DNA from: an uncultured Hippea sp.
GTDB taxonomy: Bacteria; Campylobacterota_A; Desulfurellia; JAADFJ01
Direction: 5' to 3'
NCBI GenBank assembly: GCA_913009315.1
Contig: CAJVZA010000003.1
Span: forward strand, 1 to 54,849
DNA: 54,849 bases
Shown piece by piece: positions 36,165 to 44,232 of this stretch. Below the pieces are notes generated by a model. That model ran no database searches. It was given only the letters and a program-made list of their open reading frames with translations, and had not been told where the DNA came from. The translations under genes were made by a program, and so were the position numbers. Each line of letters starts with the position of its first letter. The first letter of the stretch is position 1.

Positions 36165-36231
36165 GAAATGCTTTGGTAAAAAAGCGGCAGGCCGGATAAT
36201 ATATGATGTTATACCAATAAGGAGAATGTAA

Positions 36232-36813
36232 ATGGCAGATAATTCAACAACGGCGATACTTGTTGTCGAATTTCAAAAGACCTGGACGGAAAGAAGTTTT
36301 TTTCATGGGCTAATAAAGAAAGAATATGAATTAAAAAATGTATACCAAAATACGAAACAATTATTGGAAGTTGCTAGAAAAAATGGTCTTAAGATAATAC
36401 AGTCGCCTTTCATACTGGATAAAAATGACAAAGAAAGATATAAAAAAATCCCCTTTCTTCCAAAACTGTTTGGTCAATTTACTGCAAATACATGGAGGGC
36501 AGAATATACAGAAGGCATATTTGATAAATCTGACATTGAAGTAAAAGGAAGGACGGGATTTGATAATACTAAAGGTAGCAACCTTCAAAACATACTCAAA
36601 GAAAATAAAATTGAGAAAATATATTTTATAGGTTTTACGACCGACCACTGTGTGGCTGAAACTATGGATACGCTTTTGTCTAATGGGTATGGATGCATAT
36701 TAGTATCTGACTGTACGGCTACAAGAAATAGCAAATTACAGCAGAAAATTGAAAACAAGTACTTGTCTATTGAGAGTAAACAAATTATAGAAAAAATTGC
36801 AAATTTGGTATAA
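36232..36813 (+). CDS. Isochorismatase-fold cysteine hydrolase, gene-cassette encoded
   Basis: The 193-residue protein has the isochorismatase-like fold. The N-terminal strand is TAILVVEFQKTW, the catalytic lysine region EVKGRTGFDNT, and the nucleophile region FIGFTTDHCVAETMDTLLSNGYG carries the cysteine. The catalytic aspartate normally found in the first strand (DxQ) is a glutamate here (VEFQ). The family includes nicotinamidases, isochorismatases and carbamoylases. The substrate is unknown. The stop codon merges with the left end of an attC site, as in integron cassettes. AT-rich composition resembles the host. Confidence 0.8.
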   Translation: MADNSTTAILVVEFQKTWTERSFFHGLIKKEYELKNVYQNTKQLLEVARKNGLKIIQSPFILDKNDKERYKKIPFLPKLFGQFTANTWRAEYTEGIFDKSDIEVKGRTGFDNTKGSNLQNILKENKIEKIYFIGFTTDHCVAETMDTLLSNGYGCILVSDCTATRNSKLQQKIENKYLSIESKQIIEKIANLV

Positions 36814-36878
36814 CAAGGCGCTGCACCTGACCGCCATTTCGCTACGCTCCATAGCGGCAGGTGAGCTTGGATGTTAGC
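36811..36878 (+). mobile_element. Orphan integron attC recombination site
   Basis: TAAC (36811-36814) pairs with GTTA (36873-36876). GCTGCACCTG (36819-36828) pairs with CAGGTGAGC (36858-36866), leaving one unpaired G, the extrahelical base that is a hallmark of attC. Inner CCGC/GCGG and a 24-base variable loop complete a 66-base structure in the order R''-L''-loop-L'-R'. The R' core GTTAGCG is near the GTTRRRY consensus. The site sits at the stop of the isochorismatase-fold gene, the standard cassette layout. No integrase gene or second attC is present in the window. Confidence 0.85.
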
Positions 36879-36916
36879 GTAATGAGCTCATCTATCATTA
36901 TGGAGGTAAGAAAACT

Positions 36917-37882
36917 ATGGAAGAAAAACGCTATTGGGCAAGTAGTACTGATAAGGAAAATAGAGAACCTCTGTTTTCAGAATTACAAAACGGAAAAATT
37001 ACAAGACTAAATTCAGATTTTATCAGCGAGGGGACACGTTGTGCGGGATGGTTATACCGCCCCGTGGGCGCCGCAGAAACACCTATCGTTATTATGGGAC
37101 ACGGATTCGCGGCAGAGAGAACCTTTCGACTGCCGGCTTTTGCAGAGGCGTTTGCTAAAAAAGGCCTGTCGGTTTTTCTCTTTGATTACAGAAACTTTGG
37201 CGACAGTGACGGAGAACCACGGAACCTGGTCAATCCATTTCGTCATGTGGCGGATTGGAAATCTGCTATTGCTCATGTGCGTACGCTTCCGGGAATCAGC
37301 AAGATTGCACTCTGGGGGTCTTCATTCGGAGGCGGCCATGTCATCGTTGCAGCCTCGAAGGATCCCGAAATTGCGGCCATCATCGCCCAGGTGCCGTTTG
37401 TAGATAGTTTATCAACGGTATCCATGATCGGTTTCAAAAACACGTTAAAAGGATATATTGCCGGGTCCAGGGATGTCTTTCGAATGATCACCTTCCGTTC
37501 CCCCTATTTCATTCCTGTTGTGGCGGAACCGGATACCTATGCCGCTATGAACACGCCGGAGTCCAAAGCGGGTTACATGGCACTTATACCGGACGGTTCT
37601 TCGTGGGAAAACAAATGCCCTGCCAGGGTTATCTTTACGATGTCCGCATATCGGCCGATTTCTTATGCAAAGCATGTAAAATGTCCGGCATTGATTTTGA
37701 TGGCTGAACAGGATTCGTTAATCAAGCCCGAAGCTGTTGAAAAAACCGCCTCCCGGATCGAAAATGCTACCTTAGTTCGGTTGCCCTACAATCACTTTTC
37801 GGTGTATCGTGGAGAAGCATTTGATCATGTGTTGAAAATCGAGACTGATTTTCTCATGCAGCATTTGCTGGATTCTGTTTAA
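36917..37882 (+). CDS. Alpha/beta hydrolase (dienelactone hydrolase/peptidase-like)
   Basis: The 321-residue protein has the alpha/beta-hydrolase fold. VIMGHGFAAERTF is the oxyanion region (about residues 58-70). LFDYRNFGDSDGEPR follows, with the nucleophile elbow GSSFGGGH (134-141, Ser136). The acid is in LMAEQDSLIKPEA and the histidine in LPYNHFSVY. Substrate unknown; esterase or peptidase activity is possible. It begins about 40 bases after the attC core, behind ATGGAGG, so it may be a second cassette that has lost its own attC. Its GC content looks higher than that of the preceding gene. Confidence 0.85.
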   Translation: MEEKRYWASSTDKENREPLFSELQNGKITRLNSDFISEGTRCAGWLYRPVGAAETPIVIMGHGFAAERTFRLPAFAEAFAKKGLSVFLFDYRNFGDSDGEPRNLVNPFRHVADWKSAIAHVRTLPGISKIALWGSSFGGGHVIVAASKDPEIAAIIAQVPFVDSLSTVSMIGFKNTLKGYIAGSRDVFRMITFRSPYFIPVVAEPDTYAAMNTPESKAGYMALIPDGSSWENKCPARVIFTMSAYRPISYAKHVKCPALILMAEQDSLIKPEAVEKTASRIENATLVRLPYNHFSVYRGEAFDHVLKIETDFLMQHLLDSV

Positions 37883-37897
37883 CGATTTTTTCAGATA

Positions 37898-38013
37898 TAG
37901 TGAACCCCAAAAACCGGATGCATGGCTAAGCGCATGGTGGAATAGGGTTTAATGCGGTACCTGTCAAAAAAAGGGCACTAAGCCGGACTTTGTACAATTT
38001 TAGGGGTTCACTA
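37898..38013. mobile_element. 116-bp MITE-like element with terminal inverted repeats
   Basis: TAGTGAACCCC (37898-37908) and GGGGTTCACTA (38003-38013) are perfect 11-bp terminal inverted repeats, with near-complementary A/T flanks just inside. Nothing coding lies between. It looks like a non-autonomous element or the two joined ends of an insertion sequence. Confidence 0.7.
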
Positions 38014-38256
38014 CACTGAGCCGGCGCCGGGTGAAACGACGGAACCGGCGATCAAAGGCACGACTTATAACCAAGACAGGCTGCAACAAAACGTTCAACC
38101 ATGTTTTTCTTTGTGCCTTGGTGGTTCATTTGAGCATGAAGGGGGATGGGTAACGTATTCACCGCTCGACCGTCGCGGCCCCCTTGACTTACAAGAGCAA
38201 TTTTTCTATACTTAATTCCTGAAAAAGCAACTTTTTATTACTAAGGGGGGTGCAGT
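38014..38256. other. GC-richer non-coding leader of the acyl-CoA ligase
   Basis: No gene is seen. Composition matches the GC-rich ligase gene downstream rather than the AT-rich host. CCTTGACTTACAAG (from 38182) could contain a -35 (TTGACT) and CTATACTTAAT a -10 (TATACT) at about 18 bases spacing. Confidence 0.4.
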
Positions 38257-39792
38257 ATGGATCTTGGAACACTGGTCGCACGTAACGCTCGGACAGTGCC
38301 GAACAAAGAAGGCATTATTTACGAAAACAACCGCTATGACTGGAAAACGGTCAACGAAAAAGTCAATACCGTTGCCAACACCTTGATCGGCGCCGGGGTC
38401 AAAAAGGGAGATAAGGTGGCCATGTGGATGTTTAACACGGACATGTTTATTTTTAGCTTTTACGGTATTTTGAAAGCCGGCGGTGTGGCTGTTCCGGTCA
38501 ATTTCCGGCTGGCGCCGCCGGAGGGAGAGTATATCTTCGGCAATTGCGATGCGGCAGCGGTCATTTTCGATGATGCCTTCGAACCGGCGATGCAGGCAAT
38601 GAAACCGCGGTTGAAAAAGGTCAAATATTTTCTTTCCGCCGGCAGCGGGCGGTTTGAAAATTTCGATCCGCTGGCCGATGTTCTGGCCGCCGGAGACATC
38701 AATGAGCCGGGGGTAGCAGTAGACGAATTCGATGAAAGCGAAATTCTCTATACTTCCGGAACCACCGGAAGACCCAAAGGAGCTCTCTTTGCACATCACA
38801 ATCACTTGACTCTGGTTACCACCATGGCCGCGTTGATCGGCCTCCGGTCCACCGACCGGCTGCTGCACGCCGCTCCCCTGTTTCATTCGGCGGAGCTGAA
38901 CCTTTATTTGAACCCGGGCACATATCTGGGATGTACCCAGACGCTGGTCAAAGACTTTGTCCCGGACAAGATTCTGGGCATGATTGATAAGGAGAAAATC
39001 ACCCAGTTTTTCGGTGCGCCGGTGATGTATTCTTTCATGATGAACGTGCCGGATTTTGACAAATATGACCTCTCATCGGTGCGCTATTACGGGTACGGCG
39101 CTGCCCCCATGGCTGCCGAATCGGTCAAGCAAATGATTGATAAATTCAAAACCGACCGCTTTTTCTGTCTTTGCGGATTCACCGAGGCCGGACCCGGTGG
39201 GATCGCCCTGCCCCCTGAAGATCAGCTCCGCAAGGCCGGTGCCGGCGGCAAGTACCTTGTCAACATGGAATCGCGCCTGGTGGATCCGGAAGGTCATACC
39301 GTGACCCAGCCCGGGGTGGTGGGAGAACTGGTCATCAAGGGCGAGACCATCATGCAAGAATATTATAAAAATCCGGCGGCCACCGCCGAAGCCATCAAGA
39401 ACGGATGGGTCCACTCCGGTGATCTGGGTGTCATGGACGAAGAAGGGTATATCACTCTGGTGGACCGCAAAAAGGACATGATCATCACCGGTGGGGAAAA
39501 CGTGTACAGCAAAGAGGTGGAAGATGCCATCTACGAAAACTCCAAAATCTCTGCGGCCGTTATCATCGGTGTGCCCCACCCGGAATGGGGAGAAACGGTA
39601 ATGGCGGTAGTCAGCCTGAAAGAAGGCGAAACTTTAACCATAAAAGAACTGCGCGAATTTTTGAAACCCCGGATTGCCTACTATAAGATTCCCCGACTGC
39701 TGGAAGTTGTGGATGCTTTGCCCATGAATGTTTCCGGCAAAGTGCTCAAATATCAACTGCGGGACAAGTTCAAAGATAAGGCTGCCCTGTAG
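38257..39792 (+). CDS. AMP-dependent acyl-CoA synthetase (fatty acid/aryl-CoA ligase type), probably horizontally acquired
   Basis: The 511-residue class I adenylate-forming enzyme has LYTSGTTGRPKGALFAHHN (about residues 164-182), GYGAAPMAAESVKQM, the aspartate of WVHSGDLGVMDEEGYITLVD, RKKDMIITGGENVYSKEVE and the catalytic lysine in PMNVSGKVLKYQLR. It activates a carboxylic acid to a CoA ester. The chain length is not readable. A strong AAGGGGGG precedes the ATG. The gene is clearly richer in G and C, with C/G-ending codons, than its surroundings, and it is flanked by a MITE-like element and REP clusters, so recent transfer is likely. It is not closely similar to the benzoate-CoA ligase-like protein at 186. 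Confidence 0.9.
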   Translation: MDLGTLVARNARTVPNKEGIIYENNRYDWKTVNEKVNTVANTLIGAGVKKGDKVAMWMFNTDMFIFSFYGILKAGGVAVPVNFRLAPPEGEYIFGNCDAAAVIFDDAFEPAMQAMKPRLKKVKYFLSAGSGRFENFDPLADVLAAGDINEPGVAVDEFDESEILYTSGTTGRPKGALFAHHNHLTLVTTMAALIGLRSTDRLLHAAPLFHSAELNLYLNPGTYLGCTQTLVKDFVPDKILGMIDKEKITQFFGAPVMYSFMMNVPDFDKYDLSSVRYYGYGAAPMAAESVKQMIDKFKTDRFFCLCGFTEAGPGGIALPPEDQLRKAGAGGKYLVNMESRLVDPEGHTVTQPGVVGELVIKGETIMQEYYKNPAATAEAIKNGWVHSGDLGVMDEEGYITLVDRKKDMIITGGENVYSKEVEDAIYENSKISAAVIIGVPHPEWGETVMAVVSLKEGETLTIKELREFLKPRIAYYKIPRLLEVVDALPMNVSGKVLKYQLRDKFKDKAAL

Positions 39793-39817
39793 CCGCCGCA
39801 TAAAGGCCCGAGTCCCT

Positions 39818-40272
39818 GGTCATGGGGTCGTGTCTTTGCATTTGACATAACTCTCTGATTTTAGGTTATAAGTAACAGGTGAATTAGTGCATTTCTATGG
39901 CAAGACCGCAAGTACAGCGGTAATTTTCAACGTATCATGGGCATTGCGAGCGGAGTAATTTCACCACAGGCAGGATGCCTATGATACACTGAGACTGCCG
40001 CGGCCTTCGGCCTCGCAGTGACAGAAGGAAAAAGTCATTGCCTTGAAATTTCCCCTCCGTCATTGCGAGCGAAAGCGCGGCAATCTCGTCTTTGGACTGC
40101 CGCGTCGTTTTGCTTTGCTCCTCGCAGTGACTAAAATATAGAGGCCATTGCAATCGCGCAGCGAAGCAATCTCAAAAACACTGACAATAAAAGAATTGCC
40201 ATGCACCTTTTGGTGCTCGCGTCACAAATAAGAGTTTATCAACAGTCTGCAGAGACACGACCCCGATTGACC
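39818..40272. mobile_element. 455-bp composite repeat element bounded by inverted repeats
   Basis: The left end GGTCATGGGGTCGTGTCTTTG (39818) and the right end CAGAGACACGACCCCGATTGACC (to 40272) are inverted copies of each other apart from two or three changes. Between them lie REP-like hairpins (39991-40023; 40094-40131), a copy of the ACAGGCAGGATGCCT palindrome near 39966, and a segment (40141-40243) that recurs inverted at 54471-54575. No coding sequence is seen. The left end is also found at 43282, 45587 and, inverted, at 54667-54693. Confidence 0.7.
39991..40023. repeat. REP-like hairpin
   Basis: GAGACTGCCGCGGCC-TTCGGCCTCGCAGTGAC type hairpin (ACTGCxxCGGCC/GGCCTCGCAGT). Further copies lie at 43364-43396 and 53351-53383, and inverted at 54593-54615. 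These extragenic palindromes are typical partners of RAYT transposases. Confidence 0.8.
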
Positions 40273-40288
40273 CGGGAACAAAATCAGA

Positions 40289-40561
40289 TTATTTTGATAG
40301 TTCTTCTTCCACTTTTTCCTGCAAGAATAACTTGATTAAAGACTGATAGGGTACATCTTTTTTGTGAGCGATTGCTTTTATTTCATCCAAAAAAAACTCA
40401 GGCAGACGTAAAGATATGGTTTTTGTTGATGGTTTTAAATTCGGAAATAGAGTTTTTTTGCCCTTATGCCAGTCTATATATTTAGTTGAATCCGCTTTTG
40501 CCCAGAATTCTCTTTCCTCGTTTTCATCCTTGAATTCAGGTATCTTTTTTGATTTACTCAT
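40289..40561 (-). CDS. brnA: BrnA-type antitoxin (CopG/RHH)
   Basis: The 90-residue protein has FKDENEEREFWAKADSTKYIDW at the N-terminus and a C-terminal ribbon-helix-helix TKTISLRLPEFFLDEIKAIA, the order of BrnA antitoxins (here antitoxin follows toxin). I start at the ATG giving MSKSKKIPEF (40561) because AGAGAGGG lies 9 bases upstream. It overlaps the toxin gene end by 8 bases. It would bind BrnT and repress the module. Confidence 0.85.
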   Translation of the reverse strand: MSKSKKIPEFKDENEEREFWAKADSTKYIDWHKGKKTLFPNLKPSTKTISLRLPEFFLDEIKAIAHKKDVPYQSLIKLFLQEKVEEELSK

Positions 40562-40766
40562 AATACGCATCCCTCTCTTTTTTATTCATATCTCTTGCTG
40601 AGATCACTCTTATTGAACTGTCTCTTACGGTAAATACTACAAACAATAATCTTTCTCCGTCTGTTTTTTCAAGTACATACCACCTTCTTTCTTGATGTGA
40701 ATGTGATGTGTCTTTTCCTGTAATCAGAGGTTTGTTGAAGAAAACCTGTTCGCATTCGGCGTTCAC
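40554..40766 (-). pseudogene. brnT: BrnT-type ribonuclease toxin, N-terminally short, possibly disrupted
   Basis: The reading frame encodes 70 residues. VNAECEQVFFNKPLITGKDTSHSHQERRW, LLFVVFTVRDSSIRVISARDM and the final NKKERDAYYE match the C-terminal three quarters of BrnT toxins (usually about 90 residues). The usual N-terminal FxWDxxNxxHIxxHGV strand is missing. An in-frame TAA lies at 40787-40785, seven codons before the GTG at 40766, with no good ribosome site. A frameshift or truncation is likely, which would leave an inactive toxin beside an intact antitoxin. A functional short form is possible. Confidence 0.65.
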
Positions 40767-40983
40767 TTTCTTTATTTCGGCATCTTAGTCGTGATCTCAC
40801 TCTCAAATTTTTTAACGTATAGCAGTTATAGAGGCGCTTTGCATGTTAATATCGACATTTGAGTATTATCAGCATAATTTCGGAATATTCACCGATGCAA
40901 CTTCCCTCATTTTTATCTTCTGTGCCGCATTATTTCGTGAGAAATTGGAAGAGGAAGGCATACATATCAGATTGGTCGGGTAT
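40767..40983. other. Intergenic region with degraded coding traces
   Basis: No intact gene. A plus-strand frame near 40908-41000 reads ALFREKLEEEGIHIRLVGYL, reminiscent of the C-terminus of Y-family DNA polymerases but too short to assign. Bases 40843-40893 resemble 41478-41520 on the other side of the cupin gene. Confidence 0.35.
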
Positions 40984-41328
40984 TTAATGTGTAATAATAA
41001 CCGCGTGTAATTTTAACGGAGCAGTACCGATATTTTTGATGCTGTGACTTGCGCCGTTGCCGGTAACTACCACATCTCCCGCTTTAACGGATTTTTTCAC
41101 ACCATTATCCATAACAATGCCGGTTCCTTCTAAAATTGTGTAATATTCGGTTTCCGAATTGTGGTGATGCTCTCCGATAGATGCGCCGGGCGGCAAGGTA
41201 GCTTCCGAAAAGAGTCGGGCATTTTTCATAGATGCGCCGTCGACAAAATGAACGAGAGTAACCGTTCCTTCTCCTCCCATCATCTTTTCTCTTAGTTCGA
41301 CTTTCATTTCATTGCGATGAATAATCAT
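40984..41328 (-). CDS. Small single-domain cupin protein
   Basis: The 114-residue protein has both cupin motifs: GASIGEHHHNSETEYYTILEG (three-histidine-one-glutamate metal site) and GDVVVTGNGASHSIKN. I start at ATG 41328, where GAGGAG lies just upstream, rather than 15 codons further out. Such small cupins bind a metal and act as isomerases, dioxygenases or sensors. No neighbour indicates the substrate. Confidence 0.85.
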   Translation of the reverse strand: MIIHRNEMKVELREKMMGGEGTVTLVHFVDGASMKNARLFSEATLPPGASIGEHHHNSETEYYTILEGTGIVMDNGVKKSVKAGDVVVTGNGASHSIKNIGTAPLKLHAVIITH

Positions 41329-41358
41329 AAATATTTCTCCTCTGTCTGTTTTAATATA

Positions 41359-41386
41359 ATTATAGACTGACAAAACAGCATTTCAA
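41359..41386 (-). promoter_or_regulatory. Promoter of the cupin gene
   Basis: On the minus strand TTGAAA (41386-41381), 16 bases and TATAAT (41364-41359), 31 bases upstream of the chosen start. Confidence 0.65.
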
Positions 41387-41659
41387 CGATAATTCTACGA
41401 ATCTTCGGGAAACGTTTTCGCGTTTGGCACTTGTCCCCAAATCTTTTAACAGTTTGGACAAATATTGAGTACTTCCCGCATTAACTTGACATTTGGGCAT
41501 TATTGGCGTAGTTTCAGGGTATGCCGCATGCCGAAAATAACAGATAGCAAGGTTTGTGTCGCAGATTATCCTCATAGTATTACTCGGCGTGTAAATAACA
41601 GAGAACCGGCCTTGCGCTCAGTACCTTTTCTTTTCGCTTAGACTGTGTTTAGTGTGTAA
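41387..41659. other. Intergenic region with dispersed-repeat copy
   Basis: Bases 41601-41638 are an inverted copy of the AGCGAAAAGARAAGG repeat family (other copies near 26641 and 45668). A minus-strand open frame (41360-41575) has no ribosome site or recognisable family and I do not call it. Confidence 0.55.
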
Positions 41660-41821
41660 AGTGAGATATACGACAAGGAAATAAAAAAATCTATAGAGAT
41701 GCGGATGACTACCGGAAAACTTCTCGGCAATGCAGGTTTTATACAATTACTCAAAAAGAAACTTGACAGAAATCTGCTGCCGGAGAAGGCAGAGCGTCTG
41801 GGAAAAAAGAAATATGGATAA
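41660..41821 (+). pseudogene. C-terminal remnant of a REP-associated tyrosine transposase (RAYT)
   Basis: The frame ending at TAA 41819-41821 reads YDKEIKKSIEMRMTTG, then KLLGNAGFIQLLKKKLDRNL and LPEKAERLGKK. This is the pattern of RAYT C-termini (short helix, TGxxLGxxxFIxxLxxKLxRxL, basic tail). The upstream frame is closed by TAA at 41657, so the catalytic HUH/tyrosine part is lost. It sits among the repeats such transposases mobilise. Confidence 0.6.
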
Positions 41822-41963
41822 CGGGGTAATGCTGCTATGTTTCGCTTTAAAGTCTGAAATGTTCCGAACAAAGCAAAGGTTTTTAAATTTCTTCAAAGCA
41901 TTATTTTTTTGAGCGAATCGTTCAAAAAAGTATGTAAAACAATCATTTGATTGGAGGTTTTAT

Positions 41964-42071
41964 ATGGCGAAAGGCAAGAGTAAAGCAAAATCACAAGAAA
42001 AGAAAAAACCGCAAAACAGTATTAAAGAAAAAAGAAAATTAAAAAAGGAAAAAGCTTCAAGAAATTCTTAA
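41964..42071 (+). CDS. Small lysine-rich basic protein, 35 residues
   Basis: A start ATG 41964 behind a good TTGGAGG encodes MAKGKSKAKSQEKKKPQNSI followed by KEKRKLKKEKASRNS. Nearly half of the residues are Lys or Arg. I recall similar short basic hypothetical proteins (MAK..KK..P..TLKEKR pattern) in other bacteria; nucleic-acid binding is a guess. It stands alone between repeats. Confidence 0.65.
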   Translation: MAKGKSKAKSQEKKKPQNSIKEKRKLKKEKASRNS

Positions 42072-42694
42072 TTTCGGTGTAATTCAAGCTGTGATAACTG
42101 AATTCATATCCGCGTGCGTTTTTTCGGAAGCCGGATCATAAAAATTACCGTACCTGTCAAGATCGGATTTTGCGCAATTTTTTAAAAAATGTGCAGAGGT
42201 TTTATTATACGGGCTTCTGTCTTTCTTGTTTGGTTTTTTGGATTTAATTGACAATTAAAAACCACCGGATATAGTTTTTTGGTAAGACCGTTATACCAAA
42301 CATTCAGAGGGGGAGGGCAATGAGATAAGGATGAGATAAGATAGTTTGAGGATGTAATTTCAAAATATGCCGGGGGTAATATGATTAGACAATACTTGAA
42401 ACAAAACAGCGAAGTTGGTATATACGGCTGACATGAGTAAATCCATACCTTCACAAATTGAAAACTCAAATCCGTCGTATATATTCGGCTCACGCTTATG
42501 CGCAATTATTACCTGAGTTTGCAAGGCATAGTTAGGAAACTGATCGGAGGTTAGAATGATTGTTCACGGATTACCGGAGACGATTTAAAGCAGTAATTGC
42601 AGAGATTTAGAACGAACAGACTCATGTTGAGCGAATAATAGTTGTGGATGGTTTAGATTGAAATACCTATAAAAACAACAGAAAGGAGTTGATT
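42072..42694. other. Long gene-poor stretch
   Basis: I find no supported gene. Frames are short and interrupted (for instance EDVISKYAGGNMIRQYLKQN near 42350 and AQLLPEFARHS near 42500), suggesting decayed coding DNA. No clear repeats or RNA genes are seen. Confidence 0.5.
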
Positions 42695-43276
42695 ATGAGT
42701 GTAAAGAAAATCTTGATGCTTGTCGGTGATTATGCGGAAGATTACGAAGTAATGGTGCCTTTTCAGGCACTTTCGATGGTAGGACATACAGTTCATGCGG
42801 TCTGTCCCGACAAAAAAGCAGGCGAGTCTATTCGCACCGCGATACACGATTTTGAGGGAGATCAGACCTACAGCGAAAAGCCCGGGCATAATTTTGTGCT
42901 GAATGCTACTTTTGCGGAGATTAAGGCCGAAGATTACGATGCATTGGTCATCTCCGGCGGGCGTGCACCGGAATATATTCGCCTGAACGAGACGGTATTG
43001 AATATGGTGCGTCATTTTTCACAGGCAAATAAGCCCATTGCATCCATCTGCCACGGTGCACAGGTACTTGCCGCAGCCGGAGTCATCAAAGGCAAAACCT
43101 GTTCCGCTTATCCGGCGGTGGGACCTGATGTAACTTGTGCGGGAGGCAAATACGTAGATATCCCAATGGATAAGGCCAACGTAGACAACAAGTTAGTTAC
43201 TGCCCCTGCCTGGCCCGCTCATCCCGATTGGCTTGCAAAATTTCTGCAGGTGCTGGGGACGAAGATCGAACCATAG
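42695..43276 (+). CDS. DJ-1/PfpI family protein
   Basis: The 193-residue class I glutamine-amidotransferase-like protein has [20 protein letters not shown] at the N-terminus, [15 protein letters not shown], and the nucleophile elbow [19 protein letters not shown] with the reactive cysteine. Family members act as glyoxalases/deglycases, chaperones or peptidases. The start is ATG 42695 because AGGAG lies 6 bases upstream. A short spacer then separates its stop from a repeat (43282). Confidence 0.9.
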   Translation: MSVKKILMLVGDYAEDYEVMVPFQALSMVGHTVHAVCPDKKAGESIRTAIHDFEGDQTYSEKPGHNFVLNATFAEIKAEDYDALVISGGRAPEYIRLNETVLNMVRHFSQANKPIASICHGAQVLAAAGVIKGKTCSAYPAVGPDVTCAGGKYVDIPMDKANVDNKLVTAPAWPAHPDWLAKFLQVLGTKIEP

Positions 43277-44096
43277 CATCATGGGGTCGTGTCTTTACAT
43301 TTGACATAACTCTTTCAGAAAATGCTTATGTCTTCTCTTTTATAAGGAGATGGCATAAGCAACGAGACTGCCGCGGCCTTCGGCCTCGCAGTGACAAAAG
43401 AAGGAAGGTCATTGCCATAGATATTTCCTCTCCGTCATCGCAAGTATTTTCTTCCCCGTCATCGTAAAATACAAGAGCGCAGCGAAGTAATCTCAGCTTC
43501 TTTAATGTATCACAGGCATTCTGCCTGTGGCAAGGTTGTTTTGCCTGCCTGTGCGTAGCACGCAGACAGGTCGCTTTGTTCCTCGCAATGACAACAGGAA
43601 AGAATAATGCTGCAACGGTTTTCTCTTTCGTTGAGAACACTCGAAGGATATGCGATAATCTCAAATACTCTTTTCCTTTATTACTTTTTGAACGACCAAA
43701 AATGAGGTCAGACTGAGTGACACCTGCCACAACCTTGCTTGTCTTTTGCCTGAAATATATCTGGAATATATTAAAAACAGAATATTCTTCCTTATTTTTT
43801 GAATGTGCTTAATGTGCGGCGGTTTCTCTATATGTTATTCAACCTTTCATTTCATACGATTGCACGCGTGACTGTTGATGCAGCGATCCCTGAGTGTATT
43901 GCTATTTCAACTGCAAACAAGCGCATAGATGAATGCGCGGTTTTGACTTATTTCATTTCGGCGATTGCCCACCTCATGAGAATGAATTAATTTGCTGCGG
44001 TTTATATAAAGTGGCGGTCGAATTGTTTGCACGGTCAGCTTTGCAGACTATAATTAGCAAAAGTTGATATTGTTTGTAAAATATTTGCACGATTTA
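43277..44096. repeat. REP-like cluster and decayed sequence between DJ-1 and MFS genes
   Basis: At 43282-43312 lies a TGGGGTCGTGTCTTTACATT type repeat end. A REP-like hairpin is at 43364-43396. The ACAGGCATTCTGCCTGT palindrome is near 43510, and CTCGCAATGACA follows near 43580. Bases 43787-43828 recur at 45770-45811 with few changes. Open frames here (such as 43799-43990) look accidental. Confidence 0.7.
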
Positions 44097-44105
44097 TGTT
44101 ATAAT
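44097..44105 (+). promoter_or_regulatory. Extended -10 of the MFS gene
   Basis: TGTTATAAT is a perfect extended -10 element. I see no good -35. The leader to the start would be about 120 bases and contains a GCAGT/ACTGC hairpin near 44172-44190. Confidence 0.5.
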
Positions 44106-44232
44106 GAATAGTTGCGACAATAACATGCAATTAGGGTAACGTGAATAATTTGAATTATATGCAATCCTGCAGTAGTCTCAACTGCTATAAAGCACGGCAT
44201 ATAAATAGAACAAGGAAAGTCTGGCGGTTACA

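Noticed and set aside
36163..36231. 22-codon leader open frame before the isochorismatase-fold gene
   Set aside because: Its ATG overlaps the -10 box, so it lies upstream of the likely transcription start.
40908..41000. Possible Y-family DNA polymerase C-terminal fragment
   Set aside because: About 25 residues of weak resemblance only, without any core motif.
42182..42505. 107-codon minus-strand open frame
   Set aside because: No ribosome site, low-complexity composition and no family resemblance.
39991..43600. CRISPR array formed by the repeated hairpins
   Set aside because: Copies are irregularly spaced, in both orientations, and lack uniform spacers. No cas genes are present.
43326..43730. 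134-codon minus-strand open frame
   Set aside because: It consists largely of REP-like repeat sequence and has no recognisable domain.
43799..43990. 63-codon plus-strand open frame
   Set aside because: Its start lies inside a dispersed repeat also found at 45783 and the product resembles nothing known.
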